Counted from the first letter of the stretch, positions 46,713-54,860 are shown. The stretch is 59,634 nucleotides of DNA from JAJRRH01 sp047638815 (GCA_047638815.1 JBLIMR010000013.1:1-59634); one strand, 5' to 3'. Numbers and translations: made by a program. The notes: generated from the sequence alone by a model not told the origin.

Positions 46713-47674
46713 TAATATTCGTTCTTCATCAAATAATTTTTCACATAATCATGTGCCCCGTCTTTTAAACTAATAAAAGGCTGTGTATACCCTATGGATT
46801 GCAACTTAGTCATGTCTGCCTCAGTAAAGTATTGGTACTTGTCCCTTATGTCCTCGGGAGTGTCAACGAAGCTAATGGCAACATCTTTTTCCATGGCTTC
46901 GAAAGTGCTTACTGCGAGTTGATGAAAACTATCTGCGGTTCCAGTACCAAGATTGTATAATCCACTATCTTTTCTATGATTCATTAAAAAATAACAAACA
47001 GAGACGACATCTTTTACATAAATGAAATCTCTTAGTTGCATCCCATCTTGATAATCTTCTCTGTGTGATCTGAAAAGCTTCATCTGATTCGTTTCTGATA
47101 TCTGTCTATGCGCGTGAAGGATTACAGAGGCCATTCTACCTTTGTGATATTCATTTGGGCCGTAGACATTGAAAAACTTTAGTCCTGCCCAAAAGAAAGG
47201 TGACTTTTTCTGTTTCAAAACCCATTTGTCAAAATCATTTTTACTATCACCATAAGGATTAAGAGGTTTAAGGTTTTTGACGATTTGATGGTCGTCTTTA
47301 AAGCCTAATTCCCCTAGGCCGTATGTAGCACCTGATGAGGCGTATACTAACGGAATCGAATATTGAACACATTTATTCCATACATCGATGGAGTAATTAA
47401 GATTCAGTTTGTCAAAAATATTAGTGTCAAATTCTGTGGTATCAGTCCGAGCTCCAAGGTGAAAGATAAAGTCAATTACATCTTCATTTTCGTCAACCCA
47501 ATCAATAAAATCAGTTCTTTCAATTTGCATTTCAAATTTCTTTCCCGCAAAGTTTTTATTCTTTTCAGGATAGGAGAAATCATCCACCAAAACAAGATTA
47601 TTATAACCTTGTTTATTCAGGTAAGAAACAAGCACACTTCCAATAAACCCAGCAGCCCCTGTAATAACAATCAT
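46709..47674 (-). CDS. hldD: ADP-glyceromanno-heptose 6-epimerase
   Basis: 321 aa extended short-chain dehydrogenase. NADP loop TGAAGFIGS at residues 5-13, the SSGATYG segment, catalytic YGDSK (YxxxK), and the family-specific KFFNVYGPNEYHKGRMASV and REDYQDGMQLRDFIYVKDV. It epimerises ADP-D-glycero- to L-glycero-heptose for the lipopolysaccharide core. Other heptose genes are not in the window. Confidence 0.93.
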   Translation of the reverse strand: MIVITGAAGFIGSVLVSYLNKQGYNNLVLVDDFSYPEKNKNFAGKKFEMQIERTDFIDWVDENEDVIDFIFHLGARTDTTEFDTNIFDKLNLNYSIDVWNKCVQYSIPLVYASSGATYGLGELGFKDDHQIVKNLKPLNPYGDSKNDFDKWVLKQKKSPFFWAGLKFFNVYGPNEYHKGRMASVILHAHRQISETNQMKLFRSHREDYQDGMQLRDFIYVKDVVSVCYFLMNHRKDSGLYNLGTGTADSFHQLAVSTFEAMEKDVAISFVDTPEDIRDKYQYFTEADMTKLQSIGYTQPFISLKDGAHDYVKNYLMKNEYY

Positions 47675-47736
47675 AATGACATTTTAATTAACAATAAAAC
47701 CAATATCAATTGGCGAAAATCACAAAGCGAACGAAC

Positions 47737-47820
47737 CTATCTTCTTTTGCCTTTATTCTTATTATAAAAGTATACAATGACCAATAAAACGGCCATGACT
47801 CCAAAAATTATATTTACCAT
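47737..47820 (-). CDS. Candidate 27-aa single-helix membrane protein
   Basis: ATG 47820 to TAG 47737. The peptide has a hydrophobic helix (VNIIFGVMAVLLVIVYFY) and then a basic tail (NKNKGKRR), the usual look of a small inner-membrane protein with a cytoplasmic C-terminus. It lies just upstream of hldD on the same strand. The size is at the limit of what can be trusted from sequence alone. Confidence 0.35.
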   Translation of the reverse strand: MVNIIFGVMAVLLVIVYFYNKNKGKRR

Positions 47821-47974
47821 GATTCAAAGATAAAGCGATTCTTATTATGCAACTAATGATATTTAATATCTTTTGAAATTATTCAAGTTTTTTACGTTAT
47901 GATAGAGTTGTTAATTTTTTGTTAAAATGGCATGGAGATTGAGGATGTAAACATGGAATTGTAGATGACATTTC
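47821..47974. other. AT-rich intergenic stretch, no gene recognised
   Basis: Very AT-rich sequence between the 27-aa candidate and the broken gene. It probably holds promoters for one or both, but no good TAnnTTTG core was found. Confidence 0.35.
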
Positions 47975-48605
47975 ATGAAAGCTCACCTTTCTACAATCTT
48001 CATTCTACTACTGATTACGGTGCAAAGCCAGAAAAAAGAACCTGATATCCGACCTGAAAAAATATAGGTATGGAGTTATTATGAATGCAAATTATAATGT
48101 TGAACGAGATTTATTAGAGAAAGATATTGAAGAATATCTGGGTAAGTACGGCTATGTTAAATCTAAAAAGCCCGAGGATGGTATGTTGTTTCGTGTTAAA
48201 CATGGCGGAGGTTATAAAATCTCATAAAATCCACCTAAAGGTCAATCACCCGAGAAAGAAATGGGTGTTAAAACGGAAGCTGAAGAGCCTTTGCTGAAGA
48301 CCAAAAAACAGAAATATAAAACCGCGTATTTTACGATCATTCGGGAACTTATATTAGATGTTGAAGGGAAAGTTAGCCTGGATGTATTTTTAAATGAAAA
48401 TTCCTTCCCTACTCCAGGGAAGGATAACAAGATTCATAGAAACTACTTCACTATAAACAAAATGTTTTATGAGCTTAAGAATCATTTATATGTTCAATAT
48501 CATGAGGATTTCGTGAAATTTCCTGAGGACCTTATGGCCCGCGTTAACAATTTCAATAATAACAAAAAAAGTAATCGAGGGAAAATAGAGCTACAAAATT
48601 ATTAG
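47975..48605 (+). pseudogene. Broken gene: upstream signal-peptide fragment plus a frame interrupted by one TAA
   Basis: The frame from ATG 48081 to TAA 48605 is open through 174 codons except for a single TAA at 48225-48227; both sides are in the same frame and have similar Lys/Glu-rich composition (GKYGYVKSKKPEDG before; NPPKGQSPEKEMGVKTEAEE after). Upstream, ATG 47975 starts a 30-aa signal-peptide-like stretch (MKAHLSTIFILLLITVQS) in another frame; removing one A from the A6 run at 48032-48037 would join it to the main frame. Together they look like a gene decayed by a frameshift and a nonsense mutation. Two separate small genes, or a sequencing error, remain possible. No family recognised. 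Confidence 0.45.
48261..48605 (+). CDS. Hypothetical protein, intact 3' part of the interrupted frame
   Basis: 114 aa starting at the first ATG after the internal TAA. It is basic and mostly hydrophilic, with a helix-strand pattern (AYFTIIRELILDVEGKVSLD, then NKMFYELKNHLYVQYHEDF). No signal peptide, membrane helix or known motif. It ends only a few bases from the convergent anti-sigma-like gene (4-base overlap). If translated alone it would be a soluble protein, but it reads more naturally as the C-terminal half of the longer broken frame. Confidence 0.45.
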   Translation: MGVKTEAEEPLLKTKKQKYKTAYFTIIRELILDVEGKVSLDVFLNENSFPTPGKDNKIHRNYFTINKMFYELKNHLYVQYHEDFVKFPEDLMARVNNFNNNKKSNRGKIELQNY

Positions 48606-50014
48606 AAGGTAATCCCACCTCCAAATCCCCATTGAAATGATTCGCCAAAGTTATCGGATCCAGGATATTTCTGAGATAAATACTTCCGGACGAAAGGGGA
48701 TATTTGAACACCTATTTTTTCAGTTACTTGATATTTTAATGGTAAAGTAAATTCTCCGTTTGTCATGATATTCGATTCGCTTTCGGGATTTGTGATAACT
48801 GCCTGATCTAATATATCTGCAGATGGAGAATTTGCAGTCGATGGTATAGTTTCTTGATTATTGATAAGATCATTTTTTTTCCAATCGTTTATTTCATTGC
48901 CTACTCTGAGAATACCATGGATGCCGATTGATAATCTATTGAATTTCATCAATTCCAAGCCAACTCCTAGCCCTCCACCAATGTTTTTGTTCGCATTTGA
49001 AAAAATAGTTCTGTCATTTACCGTAATGCTACTTGTTTGCTGTCCATATTCCGCAGAGAAGATCAGGTGAATACGGTTCCTTATTTTTTTCTGAGCTTGA
49101 AGATCAATCCAAATTGGTTTGTCATTGATATAATTAGATTCAACCTTGTAGTCCAAATTTGTTAACGTAAAGCTTTCGTTTGCACTTGCGAGACGGTTTA
49201 CACCAATAGTTTTGTTGTCAATAAACCCCTGCTTGAAATTCGCGCTAAATGCCCAACTGTTTGAATTAACCTCAAGGAGATCCAAGTCCCTATTGATTGG
49301 AGAGGGATTTCTTGTGTTTTCTATCTCAGATACGTTTTGAACGTCCAGAAAATAAATTTCAGTTATAGCTTCCATATCTAAAATATCACCATCATGAAAT
49401 GATGAACTTGAGTTATCATGATCAATTGCCAATCCATCGCTTGAAATATCATTTTGAAGGATATCAACTAGACCTTCTGTTTCTTCCGCGTTCGCTATTT
49501 CACGATGATTATCATTTGAATTTTTGGAACTCACCTCGGGAACTTGTTTATTGTTTAATGTCTCAGATTCATTTTCTCGACCATCATTGCTAACCGTGTT
49601 TTCATTTGATTGAGGAGTTCTTCTTAGATCGCTGTCTTTGACTATATCTGCATCACGCTGTTCGGTGACTAGTTCATCGTTCAATTGTTTGATAGATTCT
49701 AATTCATAAGTAATTTGAGGAGTTTTATCATCTGAATTTATCTGTTGCTCGTCTAGCTCTTTGTTGATTTCAGAAGAATCTATTTCGTTCAAAGTTGGGA
49801 TTACTTTTTCGACAATGTTATTTGTATTTTCATTTGTTGAATTTTGAAGACCGTAATATCCCAATCCAAGTAATAGAACAACGCCAGCAGCAGCATAGAT
49901 CCACCAACCGATAATTTTATCATCATCGCTATCCAATGCACTATCTATTTTATCCCACACTGCTGGAGAAGGATCCTTGCCAAACTGGTCAAACCGTTCC
50001 TTTAAATCATCCAT
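48602..50014 (-). CDS. Anti-sigma-like membrane protein with a C-terminal beta-barrel-like domain
   Basis: 470 aa. The N-terminal 33 residues are cytoplasmic and carry the pattern FDQFGKDPSPAVWDKIDSAL seen in Bacteroidota partners of ECF sigma factors. One transmembrane helix follows (about 35-56, WWIYAAAGVVLLLGLGYYG). Residues 57-230 are a long acidic, Asn/Ser-rich linker. From about 245 to the end the sequence alternates like outer-membrane strands and finishes QWGFGGGITF with a terminal Phe. This predicts a protein reaching from cytoplasm through the periplasm to the outer membrane. It overlaps the sigma gene by 8 bases. Confidence 0.75.
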   Translation of the reverse strand: MDDLKERFDQFGKDPSPAVWDKIDSALDSDDDKIIGWWIYAAAGVVLLLGLGYYGLQNSTNENTNNIVEKVIPTLNEIDSSEINKELDEQQINSDDKTPQITYELESIKQLNDELVTEQRDADIVKDSDLRRTPQSNENTVSNDGRENESETLNNKQVPEVSSKNSNDNHREIANAEETEGLVDILQNDISSDGLAIDHDNSSSSFHDGDILDMEAITEIYFLDVQNVSEIENTRNPSPINRDLDLLEVNSNSWAFSANFKQGFIDNKTIGVNRLASANESFTLTNLDYKVESNYINDKPIWIDLQAQKKIRNRIHLIFSAEYGQQTSSITVNDRTIFSNANKNIGGGLGVGLELMKFNRLSIGIHGILRVGNEINDWKKNDLINNQETIPSTANSPSADILDQAVITNPESESNIMTNGEFTLPLKYQVTEKIGVQISPFVRKYLSQKYPGSDNFGESFQWGFGGGITF

Positions 50015-50579
50015 TACTTAATTTTTTATTGAGTGCCAACGTTTCTTCATTTATCATATTCATTAGGATCTTTCTTGCACGAGAAAATTGTGACTTAGAT
50101 GTGCCAGTTGAGATATTTAGTTTCTCCGCAATTTCATGATGTTTGTAGCCTTCAATGGCATATAAGTTGAATATAGTTCGGTAACCAATTGGTAAACTTT
50201 GAATTTTCTCAAGGAGCTCACCCAACTCCAAATGATCAAAGGATATTGAGTGGTGTCCATAATCAGATAAATCTGCTTTACTTGTGTCAATTACGCTTCG
50301 TTCCTTTTCTTTTTTTCTCCATCTTTCTATTGCTGTATTGACTGCTATTCTCCTTATCCAGGCCCCCAAATCACCATCTCCCTTATATTGTTTTAGTGTT
50401 TTGAAAACCTTTATGAATGTATCCTGAAGTAAATCTTCCGCATCTGTTTCATTCTTTGTATACCTTAAGCAAATCCCCATTACCATGTAAGAATTTTGGG
50501 TGTACAATTCCTTTTGAGCAATTCTATTATGCTCAAGGCAGGCTTTAACTAAATTCTTATTTGTTAGTCTGGTTAAAAT
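50007..50579 (-). CDS. ECF-type RNA polymerase sigma factor (start codon non-canonical)
   Basis: Region 2 is clear (CLRYTKNETDAEDLLQDTF, AWIRRIAVNTAIERWRKKE) and region 4 reads LPIGYRTIFNLYAIEGYKHH, then EIAEKLNISTGTSKSQFSRA. The first usable codon of a standard kind is TTG 50507, but the frame continues upstream with typical region 2.1 sequence (NLVKACLEHNRIAQKELY) until a stop at 50628. There is no in-frame ATG, GTG or TTG in 50508-50627. I place the start at ATT 50579 as the best guess; ATA 50588 is another option. The anti-sigma-like gene overlaps its 3' end by 8 bases. Confidence 0.82.
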   Translation of the reverse strand: MLTRLTNKNLVKACLEHNRIAQKELYTQNSYMVMGICLRYTKNETDAEDLLQDTFIKVFKTLKQYKGDGDLGAWIRRIAVNTAIERWRKKEKERSVIDTSKADLSDYGHHSISFDHLELGELLEKIQSLPIGYRTIFNLYAIEGYKHHEIAEKLNISTGTSKSQFSRARKILMNMINEETLALNKKLSNG

Positions 50580-50645
50580 CTCTTCTATATTTTTGTAGTT
50601 TAAGGTATGTTTACAATCAAGTTTTCGCTAAGAATTATTCATAAA

Positions 50646-51245
50646 TCATTGATAGATCATCAGGTACCAGTCCCATTCTTCTGGATCTCCAATGCCAACG
50701 CCTGGGGTATACTTCAATAGTGCTAAGTGCACCTCATTTTGCACATAATTTGCTACAGACTCTAAATTGGATATTGCACCCCAAGTACTTTCAAAGTCTA
50801 TAATTTCTAAATCTTCACTGTTACTGGAGTTAATCATGTTTAAAGTGAAGTTTTCAGGCAAGGGGGCCGGCCCTAGGAGAGGTGAGCTTACAAAGCTAGT
50901 TGCTGGAGACATAGTTTCTGGAAATATTCTTTCGCCTAAACCAGACCAAATAACGGTGCCGAAGAATATGCTGTCAGCTGTTGGACTATGTAGGATAGTG
51001 ATATCCCCGAAATCTCCTGGTTCATTAATGAGAACGCTCAGAGGTATGCTATCGTATGAGCCAAGAGAGTTGAAGTTGAATTCTATTCCCTCCTCGAAGA
51101 CTAGGGTTGTATAATCGATCTTTAGCATAAGCATTTTGTTATTATCTGATACTATTATTGGATCGACATCATTCAACTGATTCTCTTTTGAGCAAGAGAT
51201 TAGGACAATTGATAGGGCAATTAAATATAAAAATGATTTATTCAT
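50646..51245 (-). CDS. Hypothetical lipoprotein
   Basis: 199 aa. Signal peptide with lipobox VLISC (Cys18), followed by an Asn/Asp-rich spacer and a beta-rich domain (LMLKIDYTTLVFEEGIEFNF, then ILHSPTADSIFFGTVIWSG) ending EEWDWYLMIYQ. No known family. It lies 13 bases after the 51259 lipoprotein gene and upstream of the sigma gene, all on the minus strand, so a surface-protein and sigma operon is possible. Confidence 0.7.
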   Translation of the reverse strand: MNKSFLYLIALSIVLISCSKENQLNDVDPIIVSDNNKMLMLKIDYTTLVFEEGIEFNFNSLGSYDSIPLSVLINEPGDFGDITILHSPTADSIFFGTVIWSGLGERIFPETMSPATSFVSSPLLGPAPLPENFTLNMINSSNSEDLEIIDFESTWGAISNLESVANYVQNEVHLALLKYTPGVGIGDPEEWDWYLMIYQ

Positions 51246-51258
51246 CGCTATAAGGAAT

Positions 51259-51996
51259 TTAATGTATTGAAAGATAATCTAATATTTCACTGTCGGAGGT
51301 GGCAATGTCTACTAATCGTTCTACAGAGGTCCCTAAGGAGTCGATTTCAAACAGGATTTCTGATGTTGGTGGATCCGTATATATACAAGCGTAACATGAT
51401 ATAGAACAGGTAATATCTGGACAATTATTATTTAGCCTATTGACAAGACTATAAAGATTGCTTTCATGACCAAAAGGATCAAAAAAGCTAGAATAAGGCT
51501 CCAGGTCAACGCATAAGTTGCCGATTTCTACTGCTAGTTGATCATTGTTTCTCTCAAGCAGCCCATTTATAAGAATGTCACAGTTGTTATTGGGTAAAGA
51601 GGAGAGGCATTCAAGCTCAATTAACGGCCCATCCGCTTCCGGAAAATCCGCCAAAAACAGATTCTTATTTTCTAAGTAATATTTGTAACCAAATCCTTCA
51701 AAGAATAGAGAATCATCGGTGTAGGAAAGCTCATAGGTTCCAGTGCTATCTAGGTAGGGATATAGTGCAGACATATTATTCTCTATCTGCAATTGACCTA
51801 TGTCACTATTGAAAGTCCATACGTTGTCGCCATTATTAAGAAAGATGGGTTCACATTCACAAGACAAGAACTTATAACTCCATGCACCATCAAAAGGTTG
51901 TGAAAGCTCCTGAATTATAGGAGATTCTAAGCTTTCGTCTGGTTCACAGGAACCTAGAAAAGAAATTAGAGCAATTGAGAATAATAGTTTTTTCAT
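51259..51996 (-). CDS. Cysteine-rich hypothetical lipoprotein
   Basis: 245 aa. Lipobox FLGSC (Cys17). The N-terminal half (FDGAWSYKFLSCECEP, then WTFNSDIGQLQIENN and SYTDDSLFFEGFGYKYYL) resembles a small lipocalin-like beta barrel. The C-terminal half is Cys-rich, including NNCPDITCSISCYACIY, probably disulfide-bonded in the periplasm or outside. No family recognised. First gene of the lipoprotein pair. Confidence 0.7.
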   Translation of the reverse strand: MKKLLFSIALISFLGSCEPDESLESPIIQELSQPFDGAWSYKFLSCECEPIFLNNGDNVWTFNSDIGQLQIENNMSALYPYLDSTGTYELSYTDDSLFFEGFGYKYYLENKNLFLADFPEADGPLIELECLSSLPNNNCDILINGLLERNNDQLAVEIGNLCVDLEPYSSFFDPFGHESNLYSLVNRLNNNCPDITCSISCYACIYTDPPTSEILFEIDSLGTSVERLVDIATSDSEILDYLSIH

Positions 51997-52122
51997 TTTT
52001 AAATGGATTATACAATACGTTGACGATTACTTACTCTATTTGGTTGCATCAGAGCCAATAATATGCTCAATAAAGATACAATTGATATGGGTGATTCAAG
52101 AAAAACATGCTTCATAATTTTA

Positions 52123-52130
52123 TATCTTTG
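52123..52130 (+). promoter_or_regulatory. -7 box (TATCTTTG) before the pterin genes
   Basis: TATCTTTGA matches TAnnTTTG and lies 30 bases before the ATG at 52161. The preceding gap has no open frame. Confidence 0.45.
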
Positions 52131-52160
52131 ATCTATTAATCAAGTGAAATATAAGAAAGA

Positions 52161-52586
52161 ATGAGTGAAAGTAAAATTGTGCATTTCACCAGAAGAGAAA
52201 GATTTAGTGCAGCGCACAAACTTTGGAACCCAAATTGGGATAGTGAGAAAAATCATGCGGTTTATGGCAAGTGTGCCCATGAGAACTGGCATGGACACAA
52301 CTACATTCTTTTTGTGACTGTTAAAGGAGTTCCGGATGATGACACAGGCATGGTTATTGACCTAAGAGACTTGAAAGATATTGTTAAAGAAAAGGTGATT
52401 TCTAAATGTGATCATAAAAACCTAACATTAGACGTGGATTTTCTTACAGGAAAAATAAGTACAGCAGAGAATGTTGTGATCGCAATTTGGGATCAAATAG
52501 TAGGGCCACTTAAAGAAAAAGGGGTTGACCTGCATAGGGTTAAGCTAGTAGAAACAGAGAATAACATTGCCGATTATTACGGATAG
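52161..52586 (+). CDS. queD: 6-pyruvoyl-tetrahydropterin / 6-carboxytetrahydropterin synthase
   Basis: 141 aa T-fold enzyme acting on dihydroneopterin triphosphate. Zinc ligands are His19 (FSAAHKL), His44 and His46 (WHGHNY); catalytic Cys38 is in YGKCAHEN. The segment between the first His and Cys is long, as in eukaryotic-type PTPS. It sits 2 bases before folE, which makes its substrate. The product may be 6-carboxytetrahydropterin for queuosine or 6-pyruvoyl-tetrahydropterin for a biopterin-like cofactor; the sequence does not decide. The queuosine enzymes queC and queE are absent here. Confidence 0.92.
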   Translation: MSESKIVHFTRRERFSAAHKLWNPNWDSEKNHAVYGKCAHENWHGHNYILFVTVKGVPDDDTGMVIDLRDLKDIVKEKVISKCDHKNLTLDVDFLTGKISTAENVVIAIWDQIVGPLKEKGVDLHRVKLVETENNIADYYG

Positions 52587-52588
52587 AT

Positions 52589-53188
52589 ATGGCGTATAAA
52601 AAAGAAGAAAATTACGATGTTGAGGTAACAGAAAACCTCATGAAACATTATAAAAATGTTTTAACTGAATTGGGTGAAGATCCAAAGAGGGAAGGATTGA
52701 TAAAAACTCCTGAAAGAGTCGCTAAGGCCATGCAATTTTTAACGCAAGGTTATGATTCTGATCCAGCGGAGATTCTTAAATCAGCAATGTTTGCTGAGCC
52801 ATACAACCAAATGGTTCTGGTAAAGGGAATTGAGGTATACTCAATGTGTGAACACCATATGCTTCCATTTTTCGGTAAAGCACATATTGCTTATATTCCG
52901 AATGGACATGTTGTGGGACTGAGTAAAATACCTAGAGTAGTAGACGTTTTTGCAAGAAGACTGCAAGTGCAGGAACGATTGACCAATCAAATAAAAGATT
53001 GCATTCAGGAAACGCTTAACCCTCAAGGGGTAGCTGTCGTGATTGAGGCGCAACACCTATGCATGCAAATGAGAGGTGTCGAAAAGCAGAATTCAATTAC
53101 TACGACATCCGCCTTTACTGGCTCCTTTATGGATGATGATAAAACAAGGAAAGAATTTATCAATCTACTTAGTCAGAAGATTAGTTAA
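52589..53188 (+). CDS. folE: GTP cyclohydrolase I
   Basis: 199 aa. Converts GTP to 7,8-dihydroneopterin triphosphate, the first step of folate and pterin synthesis. Zinc-site residues are visible in YSMCEHHMLPFFG (Cys and His) and AQHLCMQMRGV (Cys); the GLSKIPRVVDVFARRLQVQE core is fully conserved. It directly follows the PTPS gene with a 2-base gap, so the product is probably channelled there. Confidence 0.97.
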   Translation: MAYKKEENYDVEVTENLMKHYKNVLTELGEDPKREGLIKTPERVAKAMQFLTQGYDSDPAEILKSAMFAEPYNQMVLVKGIEVYSMCEHHMLPFFGKAHIAYIPNGHVVGLSKIPRVVDVFARRLQVQERLTNQIKDCIQETLNPQGVAVVIEAQHLCMQMRGVEKQNSITTTSAFTGSFMDDDKTRKEFINLLSQKIS

Positions 53189-53214
53189 CTTAAGAGGCTG
53201 ACGTTAAGGTAGAT

Positions 53215-53478
53215 ATGGAGGCGTTAAAAGGTAGTGCTAAAGGTGGTGTCATAGGGATTATTATTGGGGCTGCTATTGCAATCTTCTATGTTTTCAAATT
53301 CGCGATTCCATTTTATAAGTGGCTTTTCTCCTTATTGTGTAGAATCGATTTTAAAACCGGTTGGGGAATTTTTTATCTTGTTATCTTTATTCTTTTAACA
53401 GTGGCACAAAGCTGGTTGTTTTACATGCTGTATGGTATTGTCTTTAATAAACCTCCAGTTTACAATGGGACAAATTAG
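53215..53478 (+). CDS. Small hypothetical membrane protein (2 TM)
   Basis: 87 aa. A glycine-rich start (KGSAKGGVIGIIIGAAIAIF) opens the first membrane helix, and GWGIFYLVIFILLTVAQSWL forms a second, with a third possible around residues 60-72. It follows folE after 26 bases on the same strand. No known family; the GxxxG-rich helix suggests homo-oligomer packing. Confidence 0.65.
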   Translation: MEALKGSAKGGVIGIIIGAAIAIFYVFKFAIPFYKWLFSLLCRIDFKTGWGIFYLVIFILLTVAQSWLFYMLYGIVFNKPPVYNGTN

Positions 53479-53628
53479 GACCATATTAACGGAAAATTGA
53501 AATAAAATGATACTTTTAACAAGCTTTGTCAGCAATTCTATTAAGGAATGACAAGTGCTTTAAACATAACAATAGGGCAATTAATTAAAACATCGTTAAC
53601 TTAGTACTAAATAAATAACTGAAAAAAT

Positions 53629-54333
53629 ATGGATAGTTTAGATTCGCAATATGTCATGCTTAATAGAGCAGACGCAATAACAAGAGTAGATTTCATAAAA
53701 AGAACCTATAAGCACGTGGCTGGATCGGTATTAGTATTTATTGTGCTGGAAGCTTTTTTGTTAAGTATGCCTGGCGTTGAGAACTTAATCAACCTTATGA
53801 TAGGTGGTCGATTCTCATGGCTGGTTGTTTTAGGTATTTTCTATTTGGCGACCAACTACGCAGAAAAAATGTCGGTACAATCGCATGATATCAAAAAACA
53901 ATATATGGGCTTGGGTCTTACCATTGTAGCTTATGCGGTTATTTTTCTTCCAATAATATTTATTGCGATGAATATGACGGGAGACACATATTTAATTAGA
54001 CAAGCGGGAATTGTAACCTTGGCATTGTTTGGAGGGCTTACATTGGTGGTGTTTACGACCAAAACAGATTTTTCTTTCTTAAGAGCAGCCATATCTATGG
54101 GCTCTATGATTGCAATGGGATTGATCATCGGAGGGATGATATTTGGTTTCACTTTAGGGCTTTGGTTTTCAGTTGGCATGGTAGTTCTGGCGGCAGGAGC
54201 AATTTTATATCAAACTTCAAACATTGCACACAAGTATAGCACTGATCAACATGTTTCAGCAGCCTTGGGCCTGTTTGCATCTTTAATGTTACTCTTCTTT
54301 TATATTCTGAATATATTCATGAGTAGAGATTAA
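53629..54333 (+). CDS. Bax inhibitor-1 / YccA family membrane protein
   Basis: 234 aa with seven hydrophobic segments. The N-terminal FIKRTYKHVAGSVLVFIVLE and the LYQTSNIAHKYSTDQHVSAA, then LGLFASLMLLFFYILNIFMS end are typical of bacterial BI-1/YccA proteins, which act as pH-sensitive calcium leak channels or modulate FtsH proteolysis. Stand-alone gene here. Confidence 0.93.
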   Translation: MDSLDSQYVMLNRADAITRVDFIKRTYKHVAGSVLVFIVLEAFLLSMPGVENLINLMIGGRFSWLVVLGIFYLATNYAEKMSVQSHDIKKQYMGLGLTIVAYAVIFLPIIFIAMNMTGDTYLIRQAGIVTLALFGGLTLVVFTTKTDFSFLRAAISMGSMIAMGLIIGGMIFGFTLGLWFSVGMVVLAAGAILYQTSNIAHKYSTDQHVSAALGLFASLMLLFFYILNIFMSRD

Positions 54334-54446
54334 ACATCTTATCTGCCGAAGCTATTTTTGCTAGAGATACTTGAATTCATTGAGTTAATCTTTAGAGGAT
54401 TACTAAAATTACCGTTCTCCTTTGCAAGGACTTGTTATTTGAATTC

Positions 54447-54755
54447 ATGTTTCTCTTAGATATTCATTTTTCTGATCAAACTGTTTTCCTGATGGTGGTA
54501 ATCGGAGGACTCATATATGGTCTATACAAATATGGAATTTCATTGATTAAGGCTATTTTTTATTTCTACGCTTTTTATTTTTTACTATTTAAACACAGGA
54601 CAACAAAAACGGCAAATGGAGTAATGAGTATTGTAGGTTTAGTTGCAATGAGTGCAGTTCAATTAATAATCGGATACTATCTTTATACACTGGTGTCGGG
54701 GTTTATTTATAGTAGAAATATTAATCTAAATATTGTCCAAAATCAGTTGATATAG
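54447..54755 (+). CDS. Small hypothetical membrane protein
   Basis: 102 aa from ATG 54447 (the longer frame uses TTG 54432). Hydrophobic helices at about residues 10-27, 30-50 and 60-85; the middle has KYGISLIKAIFYFYAFYFLL and HRTTKTANGVMSIVGL. No family recognised. It ends 98 bases before the pruA promoter core. Confidence 0.5.
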   Translation: MFLLDIHFSDQTVFLMVVIGGLIYGLYKYGISLIKAIFYFYAFYFLLFKHRTTKTANGVMSIVGLVAMSAVQLIIGYYLYTLVSGFIYSRNINLNIVQNQLI

Positions 54756-54852
54756 GGGAGTCATGTAGGATGTTTACCCTCGGGAATAGCCTCATGCAAT
54801 AAATAGCGTTTTGTGGAAAGCAATGGCCCCTTTCTAACTCGTCAATAATTCT

Positions 54853-54860
54853 TACTTTTG
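54853..54860 (+). promoter_or_regulatory. -7 box (TACTTTTG) for pruA
   Basis: TACTTTTGC matches TAnnTTTG; the pruA ATG is 76 bases downstream, leaving a leader of about 70 bases. Confidence 0.45.

Noticed and set aside
47363..47767. 134-codon plus-strand frame
   Set aside because: Antisense to hldD, whose NADP and catalytic motifs are unambiguous.
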